DNA of 64,000 bases, taken from contig NZ_JASBRI010000004.1 in NCBI RefSeq assembly GCF_030149515.1, forward strand, positions 1-64,000, in the 5' to 3' direction. The notes beneath the pieces were generated by a model, which searched no databases, was not told the origin of the DNA, and saw only the letters and a program-made list of their open reading frames with translations. The DNA comes from Maricaulis sp. (lineage in GTDB: Bacteria; Pseudomonadota; Alphaproteobacteria; Caulobacterales; Maricaulaceae). Of the stretch, positions 1 through 8,738 are shown one piece after another; position 1 is the stretch's first letter, and each line of letters opens with the position of its first letter. The translations under genes were made by a program, and so were the position numbers.

Positions 1-447
1 CTGGGAATCAAGGAGCGCTTCGAGTTGCAGGGCCGCTTCGCCGTCCTCGTAATAGGCCGGACGCCGCTCACGCAAGCAAAATCCTTCGCGCTCATAGAGC
101 CGGCGTGCAGCCAGATTGCTCTCCCTGACCTCAAGGCGCAGTGCACGCAGTCTTTCACACAGAGCCAGCTTGCGCGCGGCGGCGATCAGGGCGCTCGCCG
201 CCCCTCGTCCGCGCGCGTCGGGATGGACTGCCAGCGAATAAATCCGCCCGGTGCGGCCGCCGCGCCGCAGGCTCAGCGCCAGGTATCCGGCGCCTTCGTC
301 CGCCAGGAAAAAACGGGTCCGGCCGCCCTTCAGCATCCGGGCAAGATTGCGACGCGGAAAGCGGTCACGGTCGAAGCTGGCGGCTTCGATCGCGTCGATA
401 GCCGGAAGGTCGCCCGGACCGGCTTCGCGGACGGCTACCGCTTCCAT
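1..447 (-). CDS. GNAT N-acetyltransferase, RimI-like (3' end outside window)
   Basis: The minus-strand frame opening at the ATG at 447 stays open for 149 codons to the left edge, so the C-terminus and stop lie outside the window. The start overlaps the last 13 bases of the upstream GNAT-nitrilase gene, suggesting translational coupling. The middle carries the acetyl-CoA binding signature HPDARGRGAASAL, followed by RLEVRESNLAARRLYEREGF, the hallmark of RimI-type protein N-terminal acetyltransferases. An AYYEDGE-like segment near the C-terminus is also typical of RimI. Members acetylate protein N-termini (ribosomal protein S18 in E. coli), but many RimI-like paralogues have other substrates. 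The GNAT call is firm; the substrate is inferred. Confidence 0.8.
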   Translation of the reverse strand, partial: MEAVAVREAGPGDLPAIDAIEAASFDRDRFPRRNLARMLKGGRTRFFLADEGAGYLALSLRRGGRTGRIYSLAVHPDARGRGAASALIAAARKLALCERLRALRLEVRESNLAARRLYEREGFCLRERRPAYYEDGEAALQLEALLDSQ

Positions 448-2003
448 CGAATGGCGTAGAGGTCGAAGCGGCGATCGCGCAGATTGCGGACGGTGCCTTC
501 CTGGCGCGCCCAGTCCAGATCGGTCAGATCGAGATCGGCGATCGACACGGTTTCCACGTTTTCCGAGCATTCCTCGGCGATCCCGTCGCGGGCGAAGGCG
601 AAGTCGCAGGGTGTGAGAATGCAGGATTTGGCGTACTGGATGTCCATGTTTTCCACACCCGGCAGATTTCCCACATTCCCGGACATCACGACATAGCATT
701 GATTCTCGATGGCGCGCGCCTGGGCACAATAGCGCACGCGCATATATCCCTGCCGGTTATCCGTACAGAACGGAACGAACAGGAGTTTGGCGCCGGCATC
801 GATCAGCTTGCGGGCCAGTTCCGGGAACTCCGCGTCATAGCAGATAAGAATGCCGATCGGACCGCAATCGGTCTGGATCGTCGCGATATGATCGCCGCCC
901 TTGATGTTCCACCAGTGGCGTTCGGACGGGGTGGGATGGATCTTTTCCTGGGCGTGTACCGATCCGTCGCGCAGGAAGACATAGGCCACGTTCTGGATGT
1001 CGCCATCATCGGTGCGTGTGGGGTGGGATCCGCCGATGATATTGATGTTGTACCCGATCGCCAGCTGGCGCATCGCTTCGATGAAGTGCGGCGTGTATTC
1101 GGTCAGCCGCTCGATCGACTGGGCGTGGGTCAGCCGGGTCTCTTCCAGCGACAGGAGCGCCAGGGTGAACAATTCAGGGAATACCACGAAGTCGGACCGG
1201 TAGTCCGAGGTCACGTCGACGAAGTACTCGATGTTGGAAATGAACTCCTCGAAACTCGACACGCGGCGCTGCTGGAACTGCACCGTCGCCACACGCACCG
1301 CACCCTTGGCTCCGGGCGGGGCGCTTTCGCTCTTGCGCTGCTCCACGGCGTAGGGGTTGCGCCAGACCATGTGGGTGGCATAGCCGCCCGAGGCCCGGTC
1401 TTCGGGCATATAGCCGCGCAGGACGCCGATCGGCTCATAACCCATCCGCGTCTGGAAGCGGATCACCGGATCGTTGACTTCCTGGGCGATCACCGCGGCC
1501 AGATAGGCCTTGGCGGAGGGATACTGCTTGCGCCGCCGCTTCCAGTTCGGCATCCGCCCGCCGAACACGACGCCCTTCAGTTCGAAACGCTCGGCGAGTT
1601 CCTTGCGGGCATCGTAGAGCCGCTGGCCGATGCGCAGGCGCCGCCGGTCCGGGTCGACACAGATCTCCATACCGTAGAGCCAGTCGCCATTGGGATTGTG
1701 CCGCGAGGCATAGCCGTTTCCGGTAATCTCGGCCCAGGTATGGCGGGCCAGCGCGGCCTCCTCGTCGATGATGAAGGAGGCGGCATAGCCCACGATCTCG
1801 CCCTCGTATTCGACGACGACCTGGCCTTCGGGAAAATTGATGATCTGGCCCTGGATCATGCTGTCCGAGTATGGGCCCATCTCGGTATAGACCTTGCCGC
1901 TCAGGGCGACGACACCGGGGATATCGGCCAGTTCGGCATTGCGCACTTGCAGGGCGGGACGGGAGGCTTGGCGGGGCATGACGGTTCCGTAAGACTGCTT
2001 CAC
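435..2003 (-). CDS. Bifunctional GNAT acetyltransferase / carbon-nitrogen hydrolase fusion
   Basis: A 522-residue two-domain protein. Residues about 15-220 form a GNAT-like domain (CVDPDRRRLRIGQRLYDARKEL as the acetyl-CoA loop region). Residues about 235-515 form a nitrilase-superfamily domain. The Glu-Lys-Cys triad is visible: E277 in VVFPELF, K354 in QEKIHPTP and C388 in ILICYDAEFPEL. This fused arrangement is a recognised but poorly characterised family in proteobacteria. The hydrolase half would cleave an amide or nitrile C-N bond and the acetyltransferase half would modify an amine; the true substrates are unknown. An alternative ATG at 1979 would remove eight residues. The gene is followed directly by the RimI-like gene with a 13-base overlap. 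Confidence 0.85.
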   Translation of the reverse strand: MKQSYGTVMPRQASRPALQVRNAELADIPGVVALSGKVYTEMGPYSDSMIQGQIINFPEGQVVVEYEGEIVGYAASFIIDEEAALARHTWAEITGNGYASRHNPNGDWLYGMEICVDPDRRRLRIGQRLYDARKELAERFELKGVVFGGRMPNWKRRRKQYPSAKAYLAAVIAQEVNDPVIRFQTRMGYEPIGVLRGYMPEDRASGGYATHMVWRNPYAVEQRKSESAPPGAKGAVRVATVQFQQRRVSSFEEFISNIEYFVDVTSDYRSDFVVFPELFTLALLSLEETRLTHAQSIERLTEYTPHFIEAMRQLAIGYNINIIGGSHPTRTDDGDIQNVAYVFLRDGSVHAQEKIHPTPSERHWWNIKGGDHIATIQTDCGPIGILICYDAEFPELARKLIDAGAKLLFVPFCTDNRQGYMRVRYCAQARAIENQCYVVMSGNVGNLPGVENMDIQYAKSCILTPCDFAFARDGIAEECSENVETVSIADLDLTDLDWARQEGTVRNLRDRRFDLYAIRWKR

Positions 2004-2200
2004 CTAGCAGTTTGTCATGTCCCGCCCGCCGTCAAGCGGCGAGCGCCGAAGATCAGCTGACACCGTCGGATTGTTGCGCCGGCACCAGAAAATCGATGCG
2101 GCTGATGGCACCAATGCGCGTTCACAAATCCGTTGCCCGGGAAGACGCAGCGAAAATCTGTCCTATTATCGATACGGAAGTCATATCAGGACCCTTTCCC

Positions 2201-3202
2201 ATGTTGTTCCGACCGCGAAAACCCTGGCAGGGCCGACAAGCCGATGTCACACCGAAATCGCTCTATCTCGACCGGCGGCGCATCATGACGGCGGGGGGCG
2301 CGCTCGCCCTCACCGGTCTTGTCGGCTGCAACGGATCGGAAACGCAGGCCGATTCCCCCACGTCCGCCGCTGCCCGGCCGGCATCGCCGCACGCGCCGGC
2401 CGATGGCGGCCTCAACTACACGAGCACAGACTATTCCGTGTCCGATGCCCTGACCCCGATCGATGCGGTTTCCGGCTACAACAATTTCTACGAGTTCGGT
2501 GTCGCCAAGGAAGATCCCGCCCGCTACGCCCACCGAATGACCGTAGATCCCTGGTCGATCGAGGTCGAAGGGCACGCGGCCCGCACCGGGCGCTTTGCGC
2601 TTGAGGATGTAGTCGATTTCAACGCACTGGAAGAGCGTATCTACCGTCTTCGCTGTGTCGAGGCCTGGTCGATGGTGATCCCCTGGATCGGCGTTCCGCT
2701 GGCGTCCGTGCTGCAACAGTTCGAGCCGACGGCGGACGCGCGCTATGTCGCCTTCGAGACCTATCTCAACCGCCAGGAAATGCGCGGCACCCGGTTTCCG
2801 GTTCTCGACTGGCCCTATGTGGAGGGCCTGCGCATGGACGAGGCGATGAACGAGCTCGCCTTCCTGGCAGTCGGCCTGTACGGCGACCTCCTGCCCAATC
2901 AGAACGGCGCGCCCGTGCGCCTCGTCGTGCCCTGGAAGTATGGATACAAGTCCATCAAGTCGATCGTGAAGATCCGCTTCGTTCCGGAACAGCCGCCCAC
3001 CTCGTGGAATATCGCTGCCCCGAACGAGTACGGCTTCTATTCCAACGTCAATCCGAACCGGGCGCATCCGCGCTGGAGCCAGCGCACCGAACGCGTCATC
3101 GGCGGCGATCTGTTCGCCCGGCGCGACACGGAAATGTTCAACGGGTATGGGGATCAGGTCGCGCACCTCTATACCGGCATGGACCTGATCGAGAACCACT
3201 GA
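2201..3202 (+). CDS. msrP: Protein-methionine-sulfoxide reductase catalytic subunit MsrP
   Basis: A 333-residue molybdopterin oxidoreductase of the YedY/MsrP family. It repairs oxidised methionines in periplasmic proteins using electrons from the quinone pool through MsrQ. A Tat signal is visible near residues 26-45 (DRRRIMTAGGALALTG followed by a Cys). The molybdenum-ligating cysteine is C152 in YRLRCVEAWSM, and the substrate-channel segment VPWKYGYKSIKSIVKI is intact. I chose the ATG at 2201 because an AGGA lies about 11 bases upstream and it places the twin-arginine motif correctly; longer in-frame extensions add non-signal residues. msrQ begins two bases after its stop, forming a msrPQ operon. 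Confidence 0.95.
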   Translation: MLFRPRKPWQGRQADVTPKSLYLDRRRIMTAGGALALTGLVGCNGSETQADSPTSAAARPASPHAPADGGLNYTSTDYSVSDALTPIDAVSGYNNFYEFGVAKEDPARYAHRMTVDPWSIEVEGHAARTGRFALEDVVDFNALEERIYRLRCVEAWSMVIPWIGVPLASVLQQFEPTADARYVAFETYLNRQEMRGTRFPVLDWPYVEGLRMDEAMNELAFLAVGLYGDLLPNQNGAPVRLVVPWKYGYKSIKSIVKIRFVPEQPPTSWNIAAPNEYGFYSNVNPNRAHPRWSQRTERVIGGDLFARRDTEMFNGYGDQVAHLYTGMDLIENH

Positions 3203-3204
3203 TC

Positions 3205-3879
3205 ATGGCGCGCAACGCCTTTCTGAGGGTTTTCGGCCAGCACTGGCTGAAACCGCTGACATTCTGGCTGCTGGCCCTGCCCGGCCTGTGGCTGGGCTGG
3301 CAGTGGACGTTGCTTCTGACCGCAATGCCGCACGATCTGGGGTTCAACCCGATCGAGACGACACACCGCTTCCTGGGCGATACGGCGCTGCGCATCCTCC
3401 TGATCACACTGGCAGTAACTCCGTTCAGGGACCTGACGCGCTGGCTGCCGATCATGAAGGTGCGCCGGCGCATCGGCCTGGCGGCCTTCTGGTACGCCTT
3501 TCTCCACATTGCCGCCTATCTCGGCCTCGACCTCTTCATCGCTGCGGGGATGAGTCTGGCCGGCATGCTGGCCGGCCTCTGGGAGGATGTGGCCGAACGC
3601 GTCTATATCACGCTCGGCATGGCAGCCTTCCTGCTGCTGATCCCTCTGGCCGCGACATCGTTCAACGCCACGATCCGGCTTCTCGGACCCAGGCTTTGGC
3701 AGCAGGTGCACTGGGCCATCTACCCGCTGGCGATCCTGGCTGTCCTGCATCACGGCTTCATGGAAAAGGGCAATCAGCCGATGCCCTGGATCCATGGCGG
3801 TATTCTCGCCGTCCTGCTGGGCTACCGGCTGGTGCGCACTGCGCGCAGGAGATCGCACGCCAGGCCCGTCGCATCCTGA
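3205..3879 (+). CDS. msrQ: MsrQ, heme-binding membrane subunit of the MsrPQ system
   Basis: A 224-residue polytopic membrane protein of the YedZ/ferric-reductase-like family with about six hydrophobic helices and histidines inside helices (for example AFWYAFLHIAAY and YPLAILAVLHHGF), which would bind b-type heme. It passes electrons from the quinone pool to MsrP. The start is the ATG two bases after the msrP stop. Its 3' end overlaps the convergent DoxX-like gene by 58 bases (3822-3879), unusual for two real genes but both reading frames look genuine. Confidence 0.93.
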   Translation: MARNAFLRVFGQHWLKPLTFWLLALPGLWLGWQWTLLLTAMPHDLGFNPIETTHRFLGDTALRILLITLAVTPFRDLTRWLPIMKVRRRIGLAAFWYAFLHIAAYLGLDLFIAAGMSLAGMLAGLWEDVAERVYITLGMAAFLLLIPLAATSFNATIRLLGPRLWQQVHWAIYPLAILAVLHHGFMEKGNQPMPWIHGGILAVLLGYRLVRTARRRSHARPVAS

Positions 3880-4316
3880 CGCTTCAGGATCAAAAGGGTC
3901 AGGCAAGACAGCCAGACCAGGCACGCCGCCAGGAACAGGCCGCCGCCATCCTGGTTCGGATCGATGCCCAGCGGGGTGAAGAGGTGGAAGCTCACCGCGC
4001 CCGTCATGATCGCCAGGCCGAGCAGGCTTCCCAGCACCTGAAGACGACGCAAAACGGGTATAAATCCAATCAATAGCAACGTCGAAGCAAACAGTTCTGC
4101 CGATCCGATAACGTATTGGCTGAAGAGCCCCGTGTGGTCGAACAGACCCGGCGCTCCCCAGCTGGCCGCCCAATCGTCGAGCCGGCCGAAGATTTCCTGC
4201 GTCTCAGGCGCGCCGGTGAACTTGTAACGCAGCGAGTCGAGAAAGACCGCACTGACGAAAAGCGGCAGCCCGATCGACACGATCCGGGAACCCCACTTGC
4301 GCATATCTGTCTCCAT
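3822..4316 (-). CDS. DoxX-like membrane protein
   Basis: A 164-residue membrane protein with four hydrophobic segments, resembling the DoxX/DoxD fold. It has an N-terminal helix with LPLFVSAVFLDSLRYKFTG and a later segment GSAELFASTLLLIGF, the usual DoxX pattern. DoxX-like proteins are small integral membrane proteins linked to thiol or quinone chemistry in some species, but no reaction can be assigned here. It is convergent with msrQ and its last 58 bases overlap that gene. Confidence 0.75.
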   Translation of the reverse strand: METDMRKWGSRIVSIGLPLFVSAVFLDSLRYKFTGAPETQEIFGRLDDWAASWGAPGLFDHTGLFSQYVIGSAELFASTLLLIGFIPVLRRLQVLGSLLGLAIMTGAVSFHLFTPLGIDPNQDGGGLFLAACLVWLSCLTLLILKRQDATGLACDLLRAVRTSR

Positions 4317-4422
4317 TCAAGAGCCCGGGCCGGTCATCACCCGGCCCATGTTCGTGCCCGCAATTATGGTCTATCAGCGTCTCGCACCAGTCACCCTTTC
4401 GCGAGCAATCGGGAGCCGCCGC

Positions 4423-5556
4423 ATGAGCCTGCACATCACCGACCGTTTTGACAGTGGCAATATCGAGGTGCTCGATGCCGCCGATCCCTCCCGGATCCGG
4501 CTGGAGATCCGCAAGGACAACGGATCGGACTTCTACCAATGGTTCCACTTCCGTGTGACCGGCGCCCTGGGCGCACCGCTGACCATGGCGATCGAGAATG
4601 CCGGCGGTGCTGCCTATCTGGAAGGCTGGCCGGGCTACCGGGCCTGCGCGTCCTATGATCGCGAGACCTGGTTCCGCATCGACACATCCTACGAGAACGG
4701 CGTTTTGACCCTGCATCACACGCCGGAATGCGACACGGTCTGGTTTGCCTATTTCGCCCCCTACTCCATGGAGCGCCACCAGGACCTGCTCGCCTGGGCT
4801 CAATTACACAGCGCGGTCGATCTCGAGGTGATCGGCGAAACGCTGGACGGCCAGACGATGGACTGCCTCACGGTCGGTACCCCCGGAACAGGCAAGCGCA
4901 CGGTATGGGTCACCGCCCGCCAGCACCCCGGCGAGACGATGGCCGAATGGTGGATGGAGGGTTTTCTGGCCCGCCTTCTGGATGACGAGGATCCGGTCGC
5001 GCGCACACTCCGCGAGAAGGCGGTTTTCCACATCGTGCCGAACATGAACCCCGATGGCAGCAAACGCGGGCATCTGCGCACCAATGCCAGGGGCGTCAAT
5101 CTCAACCGCGAGTGGGACAAGGCCAGTCTGGAAAACTCGCCGGAAGTCTTTCATGTCCTCGAGCGTATGCGCGAAACCGGGATCGATCTCGCCCTGGACG
5201 TCCATGGTGACGAGGCCCTGCCCTACAACTTCATCGCCGGCGGCGAAGGCGCTCCGAATTTCGATGCCAGGGGCCAGGAGCTGCTGGACGGCTACAAGAC
5301 CGCTCTCAAGACCGCCAGCCCCGACTTCCAGACCGGGCACGGCTATGCCGTCGATGCCCCCGGAAGCGCAAACCTTGCGATCTGCACCAATTACCTGGCC
5401 AACGAATTCCGCTGCCTGGCGATGACGCTGGAAATGCCCTTCAAGGACAATGCGGATCTGCCCGATCCGGTGCACGGCTGGTCGCCGGAGCGCTGCCGCA
5501 AGCTCGGCGCGGCCAATCTCGATGCCATGCTGGCCGTGATGGGCCGGCTGCGGTGA
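4423..5556 (+). CDS. M14 zinc carboxypeptidase, cytosolic-carboxypeptidase (CCP/AGBL)-like
   Basis: A 377-residue protein with an N-terminal beta domain (residues about 1-130, rich in aromatic residues, containing [11 protein letters not shown]) followed by an M14 peptidase domain. Zinc ligands are H168 and E171 in [12 protein letters not shown] and H261 in LDVHGDE. The catalytic glutamate is E337 in AMTLEMPF, and the conserved [10 protein letters not shown] and GVNLNREW segments are present. This N-domain plus M14 layout is that of the cytosolic carboxypeptidases, whose animal members trim glutamate from tubulin; the bacterial substrate is unknown. The ATG at 4423 is preceded by GGGAGC and was preferred over an in-frame extension to 4297. 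No signal peptide, so cytosolic. Its stop overlaps the next start. Confidence 0.88.
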   Translation: MSLHITDRFDSGNIEVLDAADPSRIRLEIRKDNGSDFYQWFHFRVTGALGAPLTMAIENAGGAAYLEGWPGYRACASYDRETWFRIDTSYENGVLTLHHTPECDTVWFAYFAPYSMERHQDLLAWAQLHSAVDLEVIGETLDGQTMDCLTVGTPGTGKRTVWVTARQHPGETMAEWWMEGFLARLLDDEDPVARTLREKAVFHIVPNMNPDGSKRGHLRTNARGVNLNREWDKASLENSPEVFHVLERMRETGIDLALDVHGDEALPYNFIAGGEGAPNFDARGQELLDGYKTALKTASPDFQTGHGYAVDAPGSANLAICTNYLANEFRCLAMTLEMPFKDNADLPDPVHGWSPERCRKLGAANLDAMLAVMGRLR

Positions 5557-6008
5557 CCATCTATGTCGATGCCGATGCCTGTCCGGTGAAGGACGAGATC
5601 ATCCGGGTCGGTGAACGCCACCGGACCGAGATGCTGTTCGTGTGCGATGGCGGTCTGCGGCGGCCGAACTCGCAATGGGCCCGGCTGGTGATCGTCGAGG
5701 GCGGGCTGGATGCGGCCGACGACTGGATCGCCGAACATGTCGCGCCGGGCGACGTGTTCGTGACGGCGGACATTCCCCTTGCCGACCGCTGCATCAAGGC
5801 CGGTGCCATGGGCATAGATCCGCGCGGCAAGCTGTGGACGGCCGACAATATCGGCGCGTCGCTGGCAACACGGAACCTGATGAGCGATCTGCGCGAAGCG
5901 GGCACGGTGACCGGTGGCGCCAAACCCTTCGGCCCGAAGGACCGCTCCGCCTTTCTCGACGGGATGGAACGCGTGATGCGGCAAGCCGCCTCGGCGCGAC
6001 GCGCTTGA
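5553..6008 (+). CDS. YaiI/YqxD (DUF188) family protein
   Basis: A 151-residue protein beginning [15 protein letters not shown], the signature of the YaiI/YqxD family, which has a PIN-like nuclease fold. Conserved aspartates sit at the start and in [12 protein letters not shown], consistent with metal binding, and the C-terminal [15 protein letters not shown] motif is present. Biological role unproven. The start is a GTG (5553) overlapping the TGA stop of the M14 gene as GTGA, so the two are translationally coupled. Confidence 0.9.
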   Translation: MTIYVDADACPVKDEIIRVGERHRTEMLFVCDGGLRRPNSQWARLVIVEGGLDAADDWIAEHVAPGDVFVTADIPLADRCIKAGAMGIDPRGKLWTADNIGASLATRNLMSDLREAGTVTGGAKPFGPKDRSAFLDGMERVMRQAASARRA

Positions 6009-6084
6009 CGGCAACGCCGTTCCGTCGAGGATGGGCGCCGGGTAAGCAGAGCCCGCCTCAAGGCGGGCACGGGGAGAGTAAACC

Positions 6085-7953
6085 ATGAAAGCACTTCTGG
6101 GCGGCGTCGCGATCGGCGCCCTGCTCGTGGCCGGCGGCCTTTATGTCTACAAGGGCATGGACAGTGGCACCGATGTCGGCAATCCCGCCGCCGGGACCGA
6201 CGCCGCGGTCACGTCGGAACCGACCGTCGACGATGCCGAACAGTTCCTCGCCGATGCCGAAACGGAGCTGCGCGAATTCAGCGAGTTCGGGGCCCGCACG
6301 GCATGGGTGCAGAATAATTTCATCACCTATGACACCAACTGGCTGCTGGAGCGCATGTCGACCCAGTCCACGGAAATGGCCGTGCGCCTGGCCACCGAGA
6401 CGGCCCGATACACCGATCTCGACCTGCCCGGGGATGCCGAGCGCAAGATGGGTGTGCTGCGGGCCGGCATCACCCTGCCCGCGCCGAACGATTCCGCGGC
6501 GGCCGCGCGCCTGTCCGAACTGACCACACGCATGGGCACGGCCTATTCGGCTGGCACGATGGAGATCGACGGCGAACAGGTCGATCACAACGAGCTCGAG
6601 AACATCATGCGCACGAGCCGGGATCCGGAATTCCTGGCCCATGTCTGGAATGGCTGGCGCCGGGCCTACGATCCCGCACAGATGTCGTCTGATTACGCTG
6701 AAATGGTCGATATCGCCAATCAGGGTGCGCGCGATCTGGGCTTCGACAATCTCGCCCAGATGTGGCTGTCCAATTACGACATGCCGGCCGACGAGATGGA
6801 AGCCGAGGTGGAGCGTCTCTGGGGCCAGGTTGCGCCCTTCTATGAAGAGCTGCACTGCCATGTCCGCGCCAATCTGAACGAGCTTTACGGCGATGAGGTC
6901 CAGCCGGCCGAAGGTCCGATCCGGGCCGATCTGCTGGGCAATATGTGGGCGCAGGGCTGGTCCTCACTCTCCGACGTGGCGTCGGTGGGCGACAGCGAGC
7001 CGGCCTACAATCTGACCGAACTCCTCGAAGGGGCCGGCTACACGCCGGTCCAGATGGTGGAAACGGCCGAGACCTTCTTCACCTCGCTGGGCATGGCAGA
7101 ACTGCCGGAAACCTTCTGGGAACGCTCTCTGATCACCCAGCCGCGCGACCGGCAGGTCGCCTGCCATGCCTCGGCCTGGAATCTCGACAGCGAGGATGAT
7201 TTGCGCATCAAGATGTGCACGCGCGTCAATGCGGACGATTTCGTCACCGTGCACCACGAGCTGGGCCATAATTTCTACCAGCGCGCCTACAACCATCAGG
7301 ACTTTCTGTTCCAGAACGGTGCCCATGACGGTTTCCACGAAGCCATCGGCGATTTCATCGCCCTGTCGGTGACACCGGAATACCTGGTCCAGATCGGCCT
7401 GCTCGACGAATCCGACATGCCCGGCGCCGATGCCGATCTCGGCCTGCTGATGGATACGGCGCTCGACAAGATCGCCTTCCTGCCGTTCGCAGTGATGATG
7501 GATCAGTGGCGCTGGCAGGTGCTGCGCGGCGAGATCCAGCCGGAGAACTACAACGAGGCCTGGTGGGAGCTGCGCAACAGCTATCAGGGGATCACGCCGC
7601 CGGTCGACCGTCCGGCCGATGCCTTCGATCCGGGGTCGAAGTATCACATTGCCAACAACGTTCCCTATCTGCGCTATTTCCTGAGCCACATCCTGCAGTT
7701 CCAGTTCCACGAGGCGGCCTGCGAGATGGCGGGCTGGGAAGGCCCGCTCCACCGCTGCTCGATCTACGGCAACGAGGAAGTCGGCGAGCGCTTCAATGCC
7801 ATGATGGAAATGGGGGCGGCCCAGCCCTGGCCGGACGCTCTGGAAGCCTTCACCGGCACGCGGCAAATGGACGGTTCGGCGATCATCGCCTACTTCCAGC
7901 CGCTCATGGAGCGCCTGCAGGAGGAAAACCAGGACCGCAATTGCGGCTGGTAG
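6085..7953 (+). CDS. M2 family zinc metallopeptidase (ACE-like), secreted or membrane-anchored
   Basis: A 622-residue peptidyl-dipeptidase of the angiotensin-converting-enzyme family. The first 22 residues are a hydrophobic signal or anchor (LLGGVAIGALLVAGGLYVY). The zinc motif is H391-E-L-G-H395, and the third zinc ligand E419 sits 28 residues after H391, exactly the M2 spacing. Further M2 landmarks are a long helical N-terminal half and IANNVPYLRYFLSHILQFQF near residue 525. It would release C-terminal dipeptides from peptides in the periplasm. A strong terminator follows the stop. Confidence 0.93.
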   Translation: MKALLGGVAIGALLVAGGLYVYKGMDSGTDVGNPAAGTDAAVTSEPTVDDAEQFLADAETELREFSEFGARTAWVQNNFITYDTNWLLERMSTQSTEMAVRLATETARYTDLDLPGDAERKMGVLRAGITLPAPNDSAAAARLSELTTRMGTAYSAGTMEIDGEQVDHNELENIMRTSRDPEFLAHVWNGWRRAYDPAQMSSDYAEMVDIANQGARDLGFDNLAQMWLSNYDMPADEMEAEVERLWGQVAPFYEELHCHVRANLNELYGDEVQPAEGPIRADLLGNMWAQGWSSLSDVASVGDSEPAYNLTELLEGAGYTPVQMVETAETFFTSLGMAELPETFWERSLITQPRDRQVACHASAWNLDSEDDLRIKMCTRVNADDFVTVHHELGHNFYQRAYNHQDFLFQNGAHDGFHEAIGDFIALSVTPEYLVQIGLLDESDMPGADADLGLLMDTALDKIAFLPFAVMMDQWRWQVLRGEIQPENYNEAWWELRNSYQGITPPVDRPADAFDPGSKYHIANNVPYLRYFLSHILQFQFHEAACEMAGWEGPLHRCSIYGNEEVGERFNAMMEMGAAQPWPDALEAFTGTRQMDGSAIIAYFQPLMERLQEENQDRNCGW

Positions 7954-7972
7954 ACTGCGTCACATGAAACGG

Positions 7973-8000
7973 AAAAGGCGGCCCTTGCGGCCGCCTTTTT
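7973..8000 (+). terminator. Rho-independent terminator after the M2 peptidase gene
   Basis: A perfect 11-bp stem AAAAGGCGGCC / GGCCGCCTTTT with a five-base loop, ending in a run of five T. It lies 20 bases after the M2 peptidase stop. The A-run on the other side makes it also usable by the convergent HupE/UreJ gene on the minus strand. Confidence 0.9.
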
Positions 8001-8009
8001 CATACTGGC

Positions 8010-8594
8010 CTATCCCCCCAGGAAGACCCGTTCGAAGGCCCACCACAGCGCGATCAGGGCAATGGCGCCGGACACGATCCGTACCAGCCATGGATGCCAA
8101 GGGGCTTCGCGGAACCAGCGCAGGGCCAGCCAGCAGGCCGCGATGACGGTCAGCTGGCCCACTTCGACACCCGCATTGAAACTCAACAGCGCCGGCACAA
8201 GCTGGCCGGTGGGAAGGCCGAGTTCGGCCAGCACACCGGCAAAGCCCAGCCCGTGGAAAAGGCCGAAGATGAAGACAATGGCCGGGCGCCAGCGTGTCAT
8301 GTCCCTGAAGACAATATTCTCCACGGCCACGAATGCGATCGAGAGGGCGATGATCGGTTCAACGATGGAGGCCGGCAGATTGACCACGCCCAGCGTGGCC
8401 AGACCCAGTGTGATCGTATGCGCGACCGTGAAGGCCGAAATCTGCCAGACCAGCGGTCCCAGCCGTGTGGAGGCGAAAAAGAGCGCCAGCACGAACAGGA
8501 TGTGATCCAGCCCCTTGGGCAGGATATGCGTATACCCCAATTGCAGGTACAGCCAGACAATGTCCCAGACCGTCTGTTCGGCGGCTTCCAGCAT
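8010..8594 (-). CDS. HupE/UreJ family membrane protein
   Basis: A 194-residue membrane protein with about six hydrophobic helices. The HupE/UreJ signature is clear: GYTHILPKGLDHILFVLALF at residues 20-39, then FTVAHTITLGLA and FGLFHGLGFAGVL, with conserved His residues inside helices. Family members are linked to nickel or cobalt handling in hydrogenase and urease operons, but here the gene stands alone with no metalloenzyme genes nearby, so the ion and role are unknown. The start has a strong GAGGGGG ribosome site. It is convergent with the M2 peptidase and divergent from kynA. Confidence 0.85.
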   Translation of the reverse strand: MLEAAEQTVWDIVWLYLQLGYTHILPKGLDHILFVLALFFASTRLGPLVWQISAFTVAHTITLGLATLGVVNLPASIVEPIIALSIAFVAVENIVFRDMTRWRPAIVFIFGLFHGLGFAGVLAELGLPTGQLVPALLSFNAGVEVGQLTVIAACWLALRWFREAPWHPWLVRIVSGAIALIALWWAFERVFLGG

Positions 8595-8738
8595 CGCGTC
8601 CCCCTCGTTTAAGGCGCAGGAACGCTATTCGCCCCCCGCTCCCGCTTCAAGCGCCGCTCGCGGTCGGCCGCGCATCGCGTTAAACCCTAATCACGAAGCC
8701 GGACGTCAATGAGTCGGCCAAACCACGGGAGTTGCGCC

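Noticed and set aside
699..2060. 453-residue plus-strand frame
   Set aside because: Antisense of the GNAT-nitrilase gene; composition is typical of a mirrored GC-rich frame (many Gly, Asp, Val, His), with no motif.
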